NCBI GenBank assembly: GCA_021613535.1
Contig: CP075494.1
Span: 8,122,001 to 8,186,000, forward strand
Direction of reading: 5' to 3'
Source: Adineta vaga
Lineage: Eukaryota > Rotifera
Length of the DNA: 64,000 nt
In this document: piece after piece, positions 1-12,103 of the stretch
How the letters are laid out: the number at the start of each line of letters is the position of its first letter
Numbering within the stretch: the stretch's first letter is position 1
Translations under genes and position numbers: made by a program
Notes under the pieces: generated by a model
The model's input: the letters and a program-made list of their open reading frames with translations, nothing else
Databases searched by the model: none
Told to the model about the DNA's origin: nothing

Positions 1-2
1 CC

Positions 3-443
3 ACGCATCAAATAAAAACTAATCACTTTGATTTAGTTATTGTTCGTGATGCATTACAACATATGCATATTCAAAATGGTTTAAAAGCAGTACGTAATGT
101 AATCATGTCTGGAGCGAAATTCTTTGCTCTAAGTAGCTATGCTCCATATGGTAGATCATCGGAGAAAAGTACGCGTTCAATTGGTAAAAACGAATCATTA
201 CCGCAGACAATCCCAAATTGTGGATCGGTAGATTATTGTAAACTTGGACAAATAAAAGATGGTGGTATGTATTCAAATAATATTAACTGCTATCCGTTTA
301 ATTTTCCGTTGAATAAAGCAATATTATTACAACCATCTCATTATAAATTTCCTATTGATACTGATGAAATGCATATTTATATGATAGATGATGAATTAAA
401 ACGTATTGTAGCAAAATACGATACAGCTTGTCTAGAAAAATGA
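3..443 (+). CDS. Class I SAM-dependent methyltransferase, 3' terminal exon (partial)
   Basis: The reading frame is open from position 3, so the 5' part of the gene lies left of the window. The first visible residues include FDLVIVRDALQHM, the motif after beta-strand 4/5 of Rossmann-fold methyltransferases (compare 'FDLIxxRDxLQHL'). Next comes an SGAKFFALSSY stretch, where family members usually read 'SGAKYLLVGSY', and then a region with FPLNKAI, where relatives have 'NFPLxxPPF'. About 146 residues are visible, ending at a TGA. The SAM-binding glycine motif is not in view. The substrate cannot be told from this part. Confidence in the methyltransferase class is moderate and rests on motif resemblance only. 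Confidence 0.6.
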   Translation, partial: THQIKTNHFDLVIVRDALQHMHIQNGLKAVRNVIMSGAKFFALSSYAPYGRSSEKSTRSIGKNESLPQTIPNCGSVDYCKLGQIKDGGMYSNNINCYPFNFPLNKAILLQPSHYKFPIDTDEMHIYMIDDELKRIVAKYDTACLEK

Positions 444-1826
444 TTCACAAATTGAATCCAACTAGTTGAACATTAAATGTTTTGTTTTGTTTTGTTTTGA
501 TTGTCGATAGTTATTTTATCTTACTTCAATAATATATACGATACAAGAAAATGATTGCCAAGCGTCTTCATATCTTAGCATGTACTTCAAAGTCGTTGCT
601 TGTTTAGTAACATGAAATTTGAAGATTTTATCATTAAATGCCATTAAAACGACTTAAACTATGACGCAGAAGATTGATACATCATCTATTACATACGTCA
701 CAGTTTCTTTTTATCTTTTTTTTTATTGACGTCGTCATAGGAAGTACGTCTTGTCAGAACTCAACAAAGTAAATTTCAAGAAACGATCTCTCTAAAAAAA
801 AGGATTCTCTTTTAACTATTAAAACATTTTTATTTTTTGTGTATTGTCATTAGTCTTGATAGTCTCAATCTTTCCTGAATATGATGAAGATTTAGCATGA
901 TAAAAGTGTATTTAACGTGTCATAAGATGGAATGATTTCTCTTTTGCATCTGTCGACTAGTTATCACTCATTATAATTATTGATATATAATCGTCTTTTC
1001 AACTAAATAATAATAACATTCGTGTCAGGCAAATAACTATACTACGGCTAAGTTGAAGTATTATAAGAGTCAAAAAGAAAGTACATTCATTTGAAAACTT
1101 TACGATGTCTCATATCGTTTTTTTCATTTATAAAAACGTCCATTTCGATGCATAGTACATTTGACAAACACAATGTAATCACAAGCATTTTGTCCATAAA
1201 TACGCAAAGTATTCAGATAAGATTACATTTCAAAGGTGAATAGAATTCCAACCGAAGCTCTTTTAAATATTTGCGATCATTTTTCCATCTCAATAAGAAA
1301 ATGCTTTAAATTGACTTAATATTTTGAAGTACAATAATAATAACATGCGTTTAATCGTATATATTAACATTAATCCTTATTTATTTTTCTGTAATCTAGT
1401 TGTTAACAACAATCTCATATTGAGTATGCTTTTGAATATATATTAGCTGAATATCAGCGAGAAAGTTCTGTGTTCTTTGTCAGATCCAACACCAGTCGCA
1501 AGTTCCCTCTATCGTTTTAAAGTCGAGAGTATACGGAGAAGAAAGAATGCGAGATTCAAATCCACATAGCATGGTATTAACAGTGGCGTATTTTTTTATG
1601 ATGTGCCTTTTTCTCTTCTCTTTCTCTAACTCACGCTTTCCGTCTTCAGACAGTCACAATTTTGTAGGCGAAGAAAGCTGACACATAAAAAAAAATAATG
1701 ATCTATTCTTTTTACTTTTTTTATTCCGTTCTCATCTTTCTCTTTACAATCTAAGAGTTAGTTGTCTCAACAGAGATTATTTTGATCTCTTTGTTGCTTT
1801 TTTTCTTCTTTTTTTATTATTAATCC
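444..1826. other. Intergenic region, no gene seen
   Basis: This holds no convincing exon. It carries the 3' flank of the methyltransferase gene, a short TTTTG repeat at about 477-499, and AT-rich sequence that presumably includes the promoter of the upstream glucosylceramide synthase first exon. Confidence 0.5.
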
Positions 1827-1948
1827 ATGTTGGCCATTGGAAATAATTCTAATAGTGGTTTTGATTTAATTTTACATATTTTTTGTTACTTACTTCTTCC
1901 CGGTTGGATTCTTCTTGCCATATTTCATCTACTTGGTTTTACATTTGG
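1827..1948 (+). CDS. UGCG: Alternative first coding exon of ceramide glucosyltransferase
   Basis: It opens with ATG at 1827, encodes a hydrophobic anchor ending IFHLLGFTFG, and stops at a GT donor in the sequence gg|gtaag. That is the same phase and donor context as the 2829-2938 exon, which ends LFHMGGMSYG. Both join in frame to the exon at 3453 (YYTFHRKPSP). The two ends are recognisably related (FH-x2-G-x3-G versus FH-x-GG-x3-G), which suggests exon duplication. Use of this exon would give a 449-residue isoform. Expression cannot be judged from sequence. Confidence 0.7.
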
Positions 1949-2828
1949 GTAAGAGAAAATTTGATATGTAGAAATGGATATTCGAACTATACTCTATAAT
2001 TCACATATAAAATTGTCCTTGGTATTCAATTTCGATAACATTTACTATGATTCATTCATACAAAAATGAGTCATTAGAAACGAAAAATAGATTTTTTTAT
2101 GATTCACCAAAAAAGGAACAAGATTAGTAATCAAGATAAGACGAAAACTTAATTAAGTACATCATAATTCTATGACTCATTTTTCGTAGAAAAAGGAGAC
2201 TATTAAAAAAATTCATTTACATAATTATGATATTAAGATCTATGTAGATAGAAAAAAGTACATATTGTCACATACCGCAATCATTTGTTAGGAAAAGAAT
2301 GCTTTTGATAGTTTTCTAAATAAGCAAAGTATATAGAAATATGAATGTATCTATTGACTTTCTCTCAGACTCTTGACAACAATCAAATTGAAATAAAAGA
2401 AAATGTTTTGAACATCGTACATAGTAGCGATGAAATGGAAAAAAATAACAGTAAAATGGTTGTCATAGGCAATTCTTTTTCCTCTTCTTCTCGACAGTCT
2501 GGAGAATCGTTACTAATGCATTACCTCTCTCTGTCTCTCTCATTCATTCCATCATTTTTCTCATTTCATTCTGTCATTTATTTTATTAAAAAAATCGTTA
2601 CTCTCTCTCTCTCTCTTTTTCTTCTTTACTTCGTTCTTTAACTTAGTTTTTACATTGAATCTCACCGTCAATCAGCTATTTATTTTCTTTTTCCTGTCTC
2701 ATCTCTATTCCTTATACTCTGTTATATATCTCGTTACATTCTTAACAACAAATACAAATAAATCGGTACACAACAAATGCAAAAGTGTCGATGAAAAAGT
2801 TCTATTCAAGTAGTCTCAGCAATTGGTC

Positions 2829-5132
2829 ATGTTATTCCTTCATTTTGTTTATCTTCTCGCTCTTACCATCACTCTTGTTCTCTCCATACTAGTCATCATT
2901 TTAGTTTGGTTATTTCATATGGGTGGCATGAGTTATGGGTAAGAAATCAACATACATTTATTTCTCGAACAACAATCGACTTTCAAGACGTTTCATCTTA
3001 GTTTTCTCGAGAAAGTATAGTTATCGAACATTGAGTCTTCTCGTAATAAGGTCTATTTCTCACTTGGATATCACAGTAATAAGGTTAAGAAAGAAGCTGG
3101 AAATTGAAGAGTTGTTGGTTATTTCCGCATGCCATCAAATCAATGTTTATTCTCCCCGTCTGTTTCTATTTATCTATTTCTATGAGTCAATAAATGATCA
3201 TATTCTCAATAATGAGAATTTGACACGATCGGTATGACTATTTTTTCGGGGAAAGATTCAAAAAGACAATCGTCATTTGTGTATGCGGTAGACATGTTAT
3301 GATTACGATCAGAATCACAAAAATTCTGTTTTCATGTTCTTGAAAGTAGATGAGAACGAGAAGAAAAATATAGGTTAAAATGAATAAAATCAACAATCTA
3401 TTCACATATTTTACGCAAAACCTTCAACTATTTTTTAATTTTTCTTTATTAGTTACTATACATTCCATCGAAAACCATCACCAAATAATATCAAAGAATT
3501 ACCAGGAATCTCAATTATCAAACCATTAACATGCACTGATGCTAATCTATATGAAAATTTGAAGACATTCTTCAATTTAAAATATCCTCGTGTATGTCAA
3601 CACATCATTTTATTTTTGTTCATACAGAATTCATCTTTCACTTTCTATTTTAGTATGAAGTTCTTTTTTGTATTCAAGAACATAATAGTGAATTAATTGA
3701 TATTATCGAACGATTACGTGCACAATATCCACATGTTGAATCACAATTATTCGTTAGTATGTACAAACGAAATGCCTGAAAATTTGAGATAGAAACAAAT
3801 AATCTTTGATTTTTTCTTTAGGCTCAAAAAAGTTTCCGTCCGACGATGAAACATCTAAAGTTGAAACAAATGAAATAAAAAATCCGAAAATATTTAATAT
3901 GTTATCAGCTTATGATAAAGCTCAGTATCCATTATTTTTAATATCAGATAGTGGTTTATTGATGCATGAAGATACATTATATGATATGGCTTTATGTATG
4001 AGAGATGATGTTGGTCTTGTTCATCAGATGCCATTTACTTGTGATAGAAAAGGCTTTGCTGGATCAGTTGAAAAGGTTCGAAAAATAAATAGAAAAAAAA
4101 GTGCTTCTTTTTCTTTTCAATAGATCAAAGAATGCTTGATTAGATAGGGAAGATTAATCGAGATAGAGATTGATAGCTATCCAAGCATGTGATTATATCA
4201 TAATTTGTTAATAATCCTTTTTTTCAGTCTTTTGGACAATCGACTTGACATATTGTATTTTGCGATGAATGTGACTGATTTTTAGGATCTAATAAAGAAA
4301 ACATTTTTCGTCTTTCTTTTAGGTTTATTTCGGTACTCAACATGCGCGTATGTATATGACGATCAATCTGATTGGTATCAACTGTGTGACGGGAATGTCA
4401 TGTTTAATGCGTAAAGAAATCATCGATCGTGTTGGTGGTTTAAAAGCTTTTGGTAATTATATTGCGGAAGATTTTTATTTTGCTGCTGAAGTTACTAAAC
4501 AAGGTTGGAAAATTCGTGTTGCACCTATTCCTGCTCTACAAAATTCTGGTGATTATTCTATATCAATATGGCTTGAACGAATGATTCGTTGGTTTAAATT
4601 ACGAATGCGTTTAAGTCCATTGGCTTATATAGAACCATTACAAGAATGTTTTACTTCTGCTGCTCTTGCCGGTGTTGTGACAAATTATTTATTTGAATGG
4701 AATGCGCTTGTTGTTGCTGCTTGTCATATTTTGTTATGGTTTCTTTTTGATTATTTTATGCTTCGAATAACACAAGTAAGTTTTAAGAAAAAGGAAAACA
4801 AAGGAAATTATTTTGCTTTGAAACAATTACTTTTTTCTTTCTTTCTTTCAAAGGGTGGACCACTTCCTTTTTCTAAATTTGAATTTGCTATTGCATGGCT
4901 TGTGCGAGAACTTTCGGCATATTACATCTACTTCAAAGCGTTTACCGGCTCATCGACAATACGTTGGCGAGGAAAGGAATATCGTTTAGGATCCGGTACG
5001 CGAGCTGTGGAGATCTTTTCTCCACCTACATCATCCGTTCCTACAATTGTTGTTGAAACATCATCTATATCATCGTCATCGTCATCGAATTCCATATTGG
5101 CAGGAACACATCTATTATCTCCTTCATTATAA
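2829..5132 (+). CDS. UGCG: Ceramide glucosyltransferase (glucosylceramide synthase)
   Basis: GT21 glycosyltransferase that transfers glucose from UDP-glucose to ceramide at the Golgi/ER membrane, the first step of glycosphingolipid synthesis. Exons: 2829-2938, 3453-3591, 3654-3756, 3822-4075, 4323-4775, 4854-5132, giving 445 residues, close to the usual ~395 plus a Ser/Thr-rich tail. The N-terminal exon is one hydrophobic segment ending in FHMGGMSYG. The body aligns by eye with the animal enzyme: 'LPGISIIKPL', 'YEVLFCIQEH', 'LISDSGLLM', 'GINCVTGMSCLMRKE', 'IAEDFYFAAE', 'ALQNSGDYSIS' and the (R/Q)xxRW motif as RMIRW. Hydrophobic C-terminal segments follow, with the family-like 'WLVREL'. The poly-Ser tail (SSISSSSSSNS) is unusual. 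An alternative first exon lies upstream at 1827-1948. The 78-base intron 4776-4853 has no stop and would be translated if retained. Confidence 0.93.
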
Positions 5133-5946
5133 AGTTCAAAAAATAATTCTTTATTTTCTAATTACGTGCTGGTCACGTTGAACTTTTCATATTATCGAAG
5201 TCAATGATGGAGATAATATGATACTATTATTCACCGGAGACATTTCAATACAAGATTTGCCACGCCAAAATGTAGCATTTATGTTTTTTTTCGTTCTTTC
5301 TTGTTGTCTTTTATATGTTTACTGATTAATATATTACAAAGAGAAAAAAAAGGAATAGAATATTTCCAAAAATGAATCATTAAACTATGTTCGACTAGCA
5401 AGAATATCACACATTCTGTAAAAGAATGTCAGTGAAGAGAAAAGAGCGTGATAATATGCTTGAAATATAATGTCTAGAATTATTATTCTTTTTATTACAA
5501 GACTGTTTCTATATGGTCTATTCTACTAATGAAGATTGCCGATAAAAAAAAGTTCATATAATACTTATTGAATTGCGGCAGTATTTATAATTTATGATAG
5601 TATTATAAGATTCATTGTATTACAAGTCATATCAATCGGTCTATTCCTTTTAAACATTGTAAATAAAAATTTGTCGTTGAGTGCAAAAAACAAGGGATCT
5701 AATTAGCATTTTTTTTTCAGGCAATTTATAATTTATTAGGAAGTTAGATATTCAGAAACAATAGAGAATGTCATGATGAGAGGAGATGTTTTATTAAAAT
5801 ATAAGAAAACAAATTGGACAGAATGAGACTAAAAGAATGATAAATCTTGTTTAATGAAAGTTCGTTTCGATTGAATAGATTCTTTTATCTTGTCTCTAGG
5901 AAAAATAAATGAAATTATTTTCATCGAGAATAAGAGTTTTTTTTCA
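5133..5946. other. 3' flank, no gene seen
   Basis: AT-rich sequence between the glucosyltransferase stop codon and the end of the oppositely oriented hypothetical gene. AATAAA-like polyadenylation signals occur around 5660. No exon is evident. Confidence 0.5.
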
Positions 5947-6503
5947 TTACCATTCATCTGTTGTTTGTGATTCAATTTGTTTTTCATTATTCGCAACATT
6001 TGTTGTTGTTTGGGATTCAACTTGTTCCTCCTTATTCATCACATTTATTGTTGATGTGTCATTAGTAGATTCTTCAACAATCTTTACTTCATATTCTTGT
6101 TCATTTGCTGTTGATACAGTAGCAGTACTTGTTTCTGGTTTGATAATTCCACGACGAATACAAGCATCTCGAAGTTCTAATACATCTTTACTTGGTGCAT
6201 CCGATTGACGACGTGAATTATCTTGACCATTGAGAGAATCATAGGACATATATAACCCGTACCACTTACAAGTTTTCGTATATATGCTGATGATGATATG
6301 ACACCACCATCTGTACCTGTACATTTATCTAGTGTTGCATCTAAGGATTTTTTATTTTTAACATGTTCTTTCTTCTTGGTTTTCTTTTCTAATGTTGCTG
6401 CTTTACCATTTTGATGAGTCGTAACTGTAACCGTACTTTTTTCGTGTCCATTGACTGTTTTTAATGTTGATATTGCTTTTGATTTACCGATGATGCTACC
6501 CAT
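5947..6503 (-). CDS. Hypothetical protein, Thr/Ser/Glu-rich tail with an internal repeat
   Basis: Start chosen at MGSIIGKSK, with A at -3 and G at +4. The first part is basic (KKTKKKEHVKNKK) and runs to SAYIRKLV. The reading frame then changes. A 41-base GT..AG intron (6222-6262) restores the frame and gives about 171 residues, joining SAYIRKLVS to DNSRRQSDAPSK. The second part is acidic and ends with two copies of a ~14-residue unit (NVMNKEEQVESQTT and NVANNEKQIESQTT). I recognise no family. The Gly2 start is not a strong myristoylation site. The splice junction is uncertain, and the second exon could also be read from its own ATG. Confidence 0.45.
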
Positions 6504-7065
6504 AATTTGTAGGATAAATAATGTACTAAGACAAACGTGATGGTCAACAACGCTTGTATGCGAAAAATGAAACAAGTTTGTCTGAGAATAGAGAGCGGCA
6601 AGAAAAATGAAGGTGGAGATAACAATGGAATGTAGATGTGCGTGTGAGAGAAAGGGGGGGGGGATGGTTCTTTCCTCAAATCTTGAATTGTATTCATATT
6701 ACTAAAAAAACCAATTCGTGCAGATTATCTTTTCTGAATGAGAGAAGTATTTATTACATTTCGGACAACGTGAAAATATGAAGAATGTAATTCGTAATGA
6801 ATGTTTTAATAAATTTAGTTGTAAGGGAAATATCATATCAACTGATATACTTTTGGTTTGAATTTATGATGAAGAGGAAAAATTCAGAATGAAAGGTATT
6901 GATAGACGAAGTCGCCCTCTCTCTTTCTCAGTAAATGATAACTTTGTCGTTAATATCGTGGTAGAGGTTTCGGTGTTGTTTCTTATAGGTCGAAAAGATT
7001 TACACGTGAAGTAAATGTCAATAATTGATATTGATTCTCAGCTCACTTTCATTTGACAGTACATC
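6504..7065. other. Divergent intergenic region
   Basis: This separates a minus-strand hypothetical gene from a plus-strand membrane-protein gene, so it should hold both promoters. A run of G bases occurs near 6655. No exon is supported. Confidence 0.4.
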
Positions 7066-7576
7066 ATGGCTTCGTGGTCATTATTTCGTCTCGTTTGTTT
7101 ATTTCATGCTTTTATTGATATATTCATGGGCTTATTGATGATATTTAGTATTAGTACTATCTCTCGTATAGCTCATGGTGATGAAATAACAAATAAATTG
7201 CATTTAATCGATGACGATGAAAAATCTCGATTGATTCAAACATCAGAATCTCTTGTAGGTATGATGCTTATCTTCATCGGTGTTCTTCTTTATATGGTAT
7301 CATCTCTAGAAGATAAAAAATTTCAACGGTAAAAAGTTCAATTTGATTTTTTCCATTGTCTAATATATTTTATTTATTCAATACAGATATTTTTCAAAAG
7401 GTTGCATTTTAATCCATATATTATTAGCGTGCTGGAGAATATTTGTCGAAGCTAAAATTCAAGTACTACAAAAAGATGTCCATGGACAAATTATAACAGA
7501 TTTAGTCTTTGCTGGAACATGGCTGATAGTTCTTCTTCTTACGAGAGATGCAACTAAAGCTGTAAAGAATGAATGA
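7066..7576 (+). CDS. Small four-segment membrane protein of unknown family
   Basis: Two exons (7066-7328, 7387-7576) encode 150 residues. Hydrophobic segments lie at about residues 7-30 (LFRLVCLFHAFIDIFMGLLM), 66-82 (GMMLIFIGVLLYMVS), 93-105 (CILIHILLACW) and 124-138 (LVFAGTWLIVLLL). Two charged loops separate them, including HLIDDDEKSR. The intron is a standard 58-base GT..AG. I do not recognise the family. The gene runs convergently towards YIF1, with about 250 bases between stop codons. Confidence 0.7.
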
Positions 7577-7828
7577 CATTGAAGATATTCATCAGAAAGA
7601 ACATTTCGATTTTTTCTGGTGGTAACTCATTGCTTTGCTCTAGATGATTGGATATCTGTATAGACTAGTATACCTATTTCGTGTATATGGATCGAGGTTA
7701 TACTTCAACATCAGTTTTAATGAATTTCTTATTCACTATATGTATTTATTCAGAATAGTATGATTTGAATATTTAAAAAAATCATGTAAAAAAACCACAA
7801 AACAATCTGAAATATTTGTTTTTCTGTT

Positions 7829-9115
7829 TTAACTAACAATCAAATGTCGAGTGAAATACCAAATAAATACCGGTTGAATACAAACAACTAATAAAAGTAA
7901 ATAAATGCGACGTTTACTTCGACTTGAATTATACATCTGAGAACCACCGGTATCCGATAAGATTTGTAATCGTAAACATTTCATCTAAATGAACGTATTG
8001 AAAAAGAATTCATCAATATCATGAAAGATTACATACAAGAAAGTATGAAATTGATAAATTAATATAAAGTAACGAACAATAATAGATAAATACGGAATGT
8101 GTTATTAAATAGGAAAATATAACAGCGATCATACCAACATATTTATAACCACAATATGCAATTAAATCAAATGTACGTAATTTAGATTGAATACTGAAAA
8201 TGTAAAAAATAAAACGAATAAAACAAAGTTCGATCAGATTCCAAACCAGAACAGAAAAGGCATGTGCGCCTAATTGTTCCGGCGTAAATCTATAAAATAA
8301 TGATAAATTTTCTTTGATATAAAAACTACGAATTACCGATTTTGTATACCAAGAACAAGACCAACAACAAGAACATAAGTCATAGCACTCATTACTGAAA
8401 AAGAAAATCATCTTCTCATGAAAACTATCATATTGAAATAAAGATAATTACATGGAATGTAATAATCAGGTGCATTTGTGTCTACTCGAGGTGGAACTGG
8501 TTCATCAGCACTGTAATTAAGTGACCAATTCTATATATATATATGAAAGAACAATTCAAATCAATATAATTAGTCAATGGATTGAAATCATCCTACTCTT
8601 GGTCGAAATGGAAATAAAATTAACCAAAGTTTTTTAAAAACATATGCTTGATCAACAGCAAAATAGTATCTTATTGATGATAGAGATTTTTTCATCTAAG
8701 ATTATGAAATTATTTAGTGAAGAGAAAAAAACAGGATCAAGTTATATCGTACATCATCTGGTAACATATTAACAGTTTTGCCGGTAATATCTTTCATACC
8801 GTCACCAACAGCTTTCATTCCAACATGAAGAAATGGATTATTTGTTAGCAGTTCCATGCCATGTATTGGTTGATTTGATGGAGGATAGAATGCCGTTTGT
8901 GGAGAGAAAAACGCATTTGCAGATGAAGTTGAATGAGCTATAGATGAAAAGCATAGAATCTTTTTTCAAATCGGTAAAAGAAGCGGAAGAATAGAAACCG
9001 TTTAGTTCTGTAGTTCGTGGTTGAAACGGAGCAGTTGGTCGATCCATGGGATCACCTATAAACGATTCAATGAATAAAAAAAATGAATGTAGATTACTAA
9101 TTTACTAGAGTCCAT
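7829..9115 (-). CDS. YIF1: YIF1-family ER-Golgi membrane protein
   Basis: YIF1 proteins pair with YIP1/YIPF proteins and act in ER-to-Golgi vesicle transport. Eight exons (9106-9115, 8999-9055, 8753-8937, 8597-8695, 8452-8530, 8337-8394, 8037-8289, 7829-7984) give 298 residues, the usual length. The N-terminus is Pro/Ser/Thr-rich and cytosolic. Family blocks seen: [59 protein letters not shown], and [10 protein letters not shown], followed by several TM segments and a C-terminal hydrophobic stretch. The first exon is only 10 coding bases (MDS plus one base). Start and junctions are consistent in phase throughout. Confidence 0.92.
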
Positions 9116-9699
9116 GATGTTTCTTCTTGATTATATTAGATTACGCAATGAAAACGTGGTTCTGATGATTCAGACAAGCCACATGTAAAGTGAATATATT
9201 GGTTCGCAAATATTCAACAGAAAGAAGTGCAGGTGTTTCTTCTCCTATTAGATTAGTGACATCTACTATTTCGAAAGAATTCTACAATTAATTTCATATC
9301 TAAGTTTGTATTCTTTTTCTTCTCCTCCCTCATCTTCAAATCACTTATAATTACATGTCTAATATCATCAAATCAATTAGGCCATGCATTCTTATTTCAG
9401 ATATAAGACTATAGACATTCTGATGAGAAAATAATTGCCATAAATTAACAAGATTATTTTGATGAATGTCTTCTCTAGAGTTTCTATTTCAATCAAGGTG
9501 TAACTGGTTTTACATCATTCAACAAATGATGAATATATAAAATATACTACTAGCATATTATTTTATTTCGTTGTTATTCAACGATAGTAAAGTCAAAGAC
9601 AAAAAAAAGAAGAAAAACAAAGATTTCTATACAGAAATAATAGACAAACAAAAAGAGAGGAAAAATAATAATATTACAATGAGATCTGTTTCTTTAATA
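9116..9699. other. Intergenic region, no gene seen
   Basis: AT-rich sequence between two minus-strand genes: the promoter side of YIF1 and the 3' flank of the RhoGEF gene. No exon is supported. Confidence 0.5.
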
Positions 9700-12103
9700 T
9701 TAACCATTAGTGATTTTTAATGATCTAAAAGCACTTAACCATTGTTGTTTATCATAGATGTCACGTGCTTGTAATAACATTGAATTATTTCGATTATTGT
9801 TATGATCTGAGGATGAAATAGATGAACAACGAAATACATTACGCGCTAAAAAGAAGAATTCAATTGATTCAGATATTTTTCACGGAAAATATTTTTACCT
9901 GATTTTGATCCAGCTAATGTTCTTGAAAAACTTCCTGATGATAATTCGGGAATTTTCATTCCATCTTCAATATCTTCAATACGTAAGAATTCTACTGAAA
10001 TTGGATAATTTGTTAGTTGATAAGATTTCACACCATTCCGTGTAGCAATACGAGTAAACAAAAGTATTTCATCAAATAAAAAGACATGGAGTTTCTAACA
10101 AAAAAGAAAAATATCGAAATTTTGTCTTTTCAAACACGAAATTATTCATCATACTTGACCACGATTGTTTTTCAATTCACCTTGACAAACTAAACGTGTT
10201 TGTGTTTCAATTAATGAATGTTTCTAGAAATTGAAAATAAAATCTTTGCTACAAAATTCTTTGAAAATCATCCTACTTGTTCATCATTTGTATAGACAAG
10301 TTTAGCAATTATATTCGAACAAATTTGTGCTGATGTTGCTTGACTAACATCATTGATTAATTCTTCGACAATATTAATCTAAAAGTAAACAATTTTATCA
10401 TCAATCTTCTCTATGTATGAATTTTAACATACCGTTTCGAGTAAGATTCGTTTATCTTCATGGCCATCTTTAGTCTAAAAATGGAAAAGAAATTTGTTAC
10501 TGTATGTCTGAGAGTATCGATTATGAAGAAGAAAAATACTCAATTTTAGTACAGTTAATTGTTTCTATTTTTTTCACACTTTAAGTCGAACAAAAACATG
10601 TTAGTATCGTTTTCAATCGGTTATATCAAAATGTGAAGTCAATCGTTTTTTTCTCTTTCTTCTTCTTCTGAAGATATCTTACTCGTTTATGTATACGTTT
10701 GAATAGAATTGGATATTTCATCAGACGACTTCGTGGTTGATCTAAAAGATTGAAATTCATGTGAACAAAGATTAGAAGAAATGGATGAAATACAAACCAA
10801 GAAAATCCCATAGATCAAGTTTACGACTAAAACCTGAATCAGTACATCGTTTGAGATAATCATCAACACGGCCATTTTCTTCACATCGTTTTGCATCTAA
10901 TAACTCTTTTGCATTGATTAAATTCGAACAATAGGATACATAAGATGAACGAATACGTTGAAACTAATTATTTATACAAATCAATACGAGAAAAATAATG
11001 ATTATATTTTAAATCTTACCCATTCTAAATAGATTTGACCAACAGTATCAATCGATGAATTACTTTTTGGTTTCAAACGATAGAGAAGATCTATGGAAGA
11101 AAAAGAAAACAAATATCAACTCTTTTTTCATTGGTAGTCAAAATAGAAATAAAACCTCCAGAAAGAATATCGTCCACGTTTTCTCTCGAGACGATGAAAC
11201 GAATGAAATATTCATACAAAAATCAAATGCTTACCTTCATGTAATGGTAAAATATCTTCTAATGGTCCAAAAATTTGTTTTAATTCTAAATCATTGAGAA
11301 TATTCAATGTTTTCATTCCATTTCGATAAACCTATTTAATGAAATATTAGTTTTGATAAAAAAATATATCGATTGGAAATTTCTTACTCGTTGTGCTAAA
11401 CCAAGATTTTCAATCATTTGTTGTTCTTCTGAAAATAATTCATAGAGAACATTTTGTCGTTCAATTTCTGTTGCTGTCATTGTTTGTTTTAATTTTTCTC
11501 CATCACAAGTTTCCGACCAAGCAGCACGAAACTTTTTTATTGTATTCGGTGATGAGACACCATTCGTTGTTTGTTGAGATGTTGAACCTTTTCGTCTGAT
11601 ATTATAACCATGAGTTGTTGTCGTGTTCGCATTATTACTATTCAAAAGATTATGTAGATTAGCTGATGATGATTGTTTTGTTGTTTGTAACATATTAATA
11701 ACTCTATCACACATCGGACTTAACAGTTCAGATACAGATGATAATCGTGGTAAAGAGAGACGTTTTTTTCGTTGAAAATGATCACCAACAAGTTCTTCAA
11801 GTGAACGAAGCGAAACTGTATCTGGTTCAAGTTTACGTTTACGTTTTTTCTTTAAAAGTTAAGAAGAAGAAGAAAAAAACATTAATCTATTGAAGAATTT
11901 CATTTATGATTACAAACCTTGAAACGAAGTGAAACTGAATTTTGTAATGCTGTAATATTCAATCGATTAGATATCGTCAAATCATCATTTATTGATAGTT
12001 GAGAAGATACTGATGGTGGTGGCATTTCATCGATAGATTCCATGTCGCATGAAGAAAGAGCAGGTGAAGGTGGTTGCCGTTCATAGGAACCAAACATTAT
12101 CAT
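9700..12103 (-). CDS. ARHGEF3: RhoGEF with DH-PH domains, ARHGEF3/NET1 family
   Basis: Guanine nucleotide exchange factor expected to activate RhoA-type GTPases. Eleven exons, with first exon 11918-12103 and last 9700-9845, encode 531 residues. The N-terminus is basic (KKRKRKLEPD), followed by SLPRLSSVSELLSP, matching the 'LSxxxSLxxLxxP' region of ARHGEF3/NET1. The DH domain covers roughly residues 155-340: RQNVLYELFSEEQQMIENL, LNDLELKQIFGPLEDILPLH, SSYVSYCSNLINAKELLD, FSRKLDLWDFLDQPRSRLMK. The PH domain follows with CQGELKNNRGQKLHVFLFDE and ends at DIYDKQQWLSAF. All of these are diagnostic of the ARHGEF3/NET1 branch. Whether it is orthologous to ARHGEF3 or NET1 cannot be decided here. Confidence 0.92.

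Noticed and set aside
2345-2641. 98-residue open frame
   Set aside because: Lies in the intron between the two first exons of the glucosyltransferase; Ser/Leu/Phe-rich from CT repeats, no domain.
11313-11714. Frame continuing past the RhoGEF exon end (VRNFQSIYFFIKTN...)
   Set aside because: The tail is intron sequence; a GT donor at 11386-11387 and the next exon restore the DH-domain pattern.
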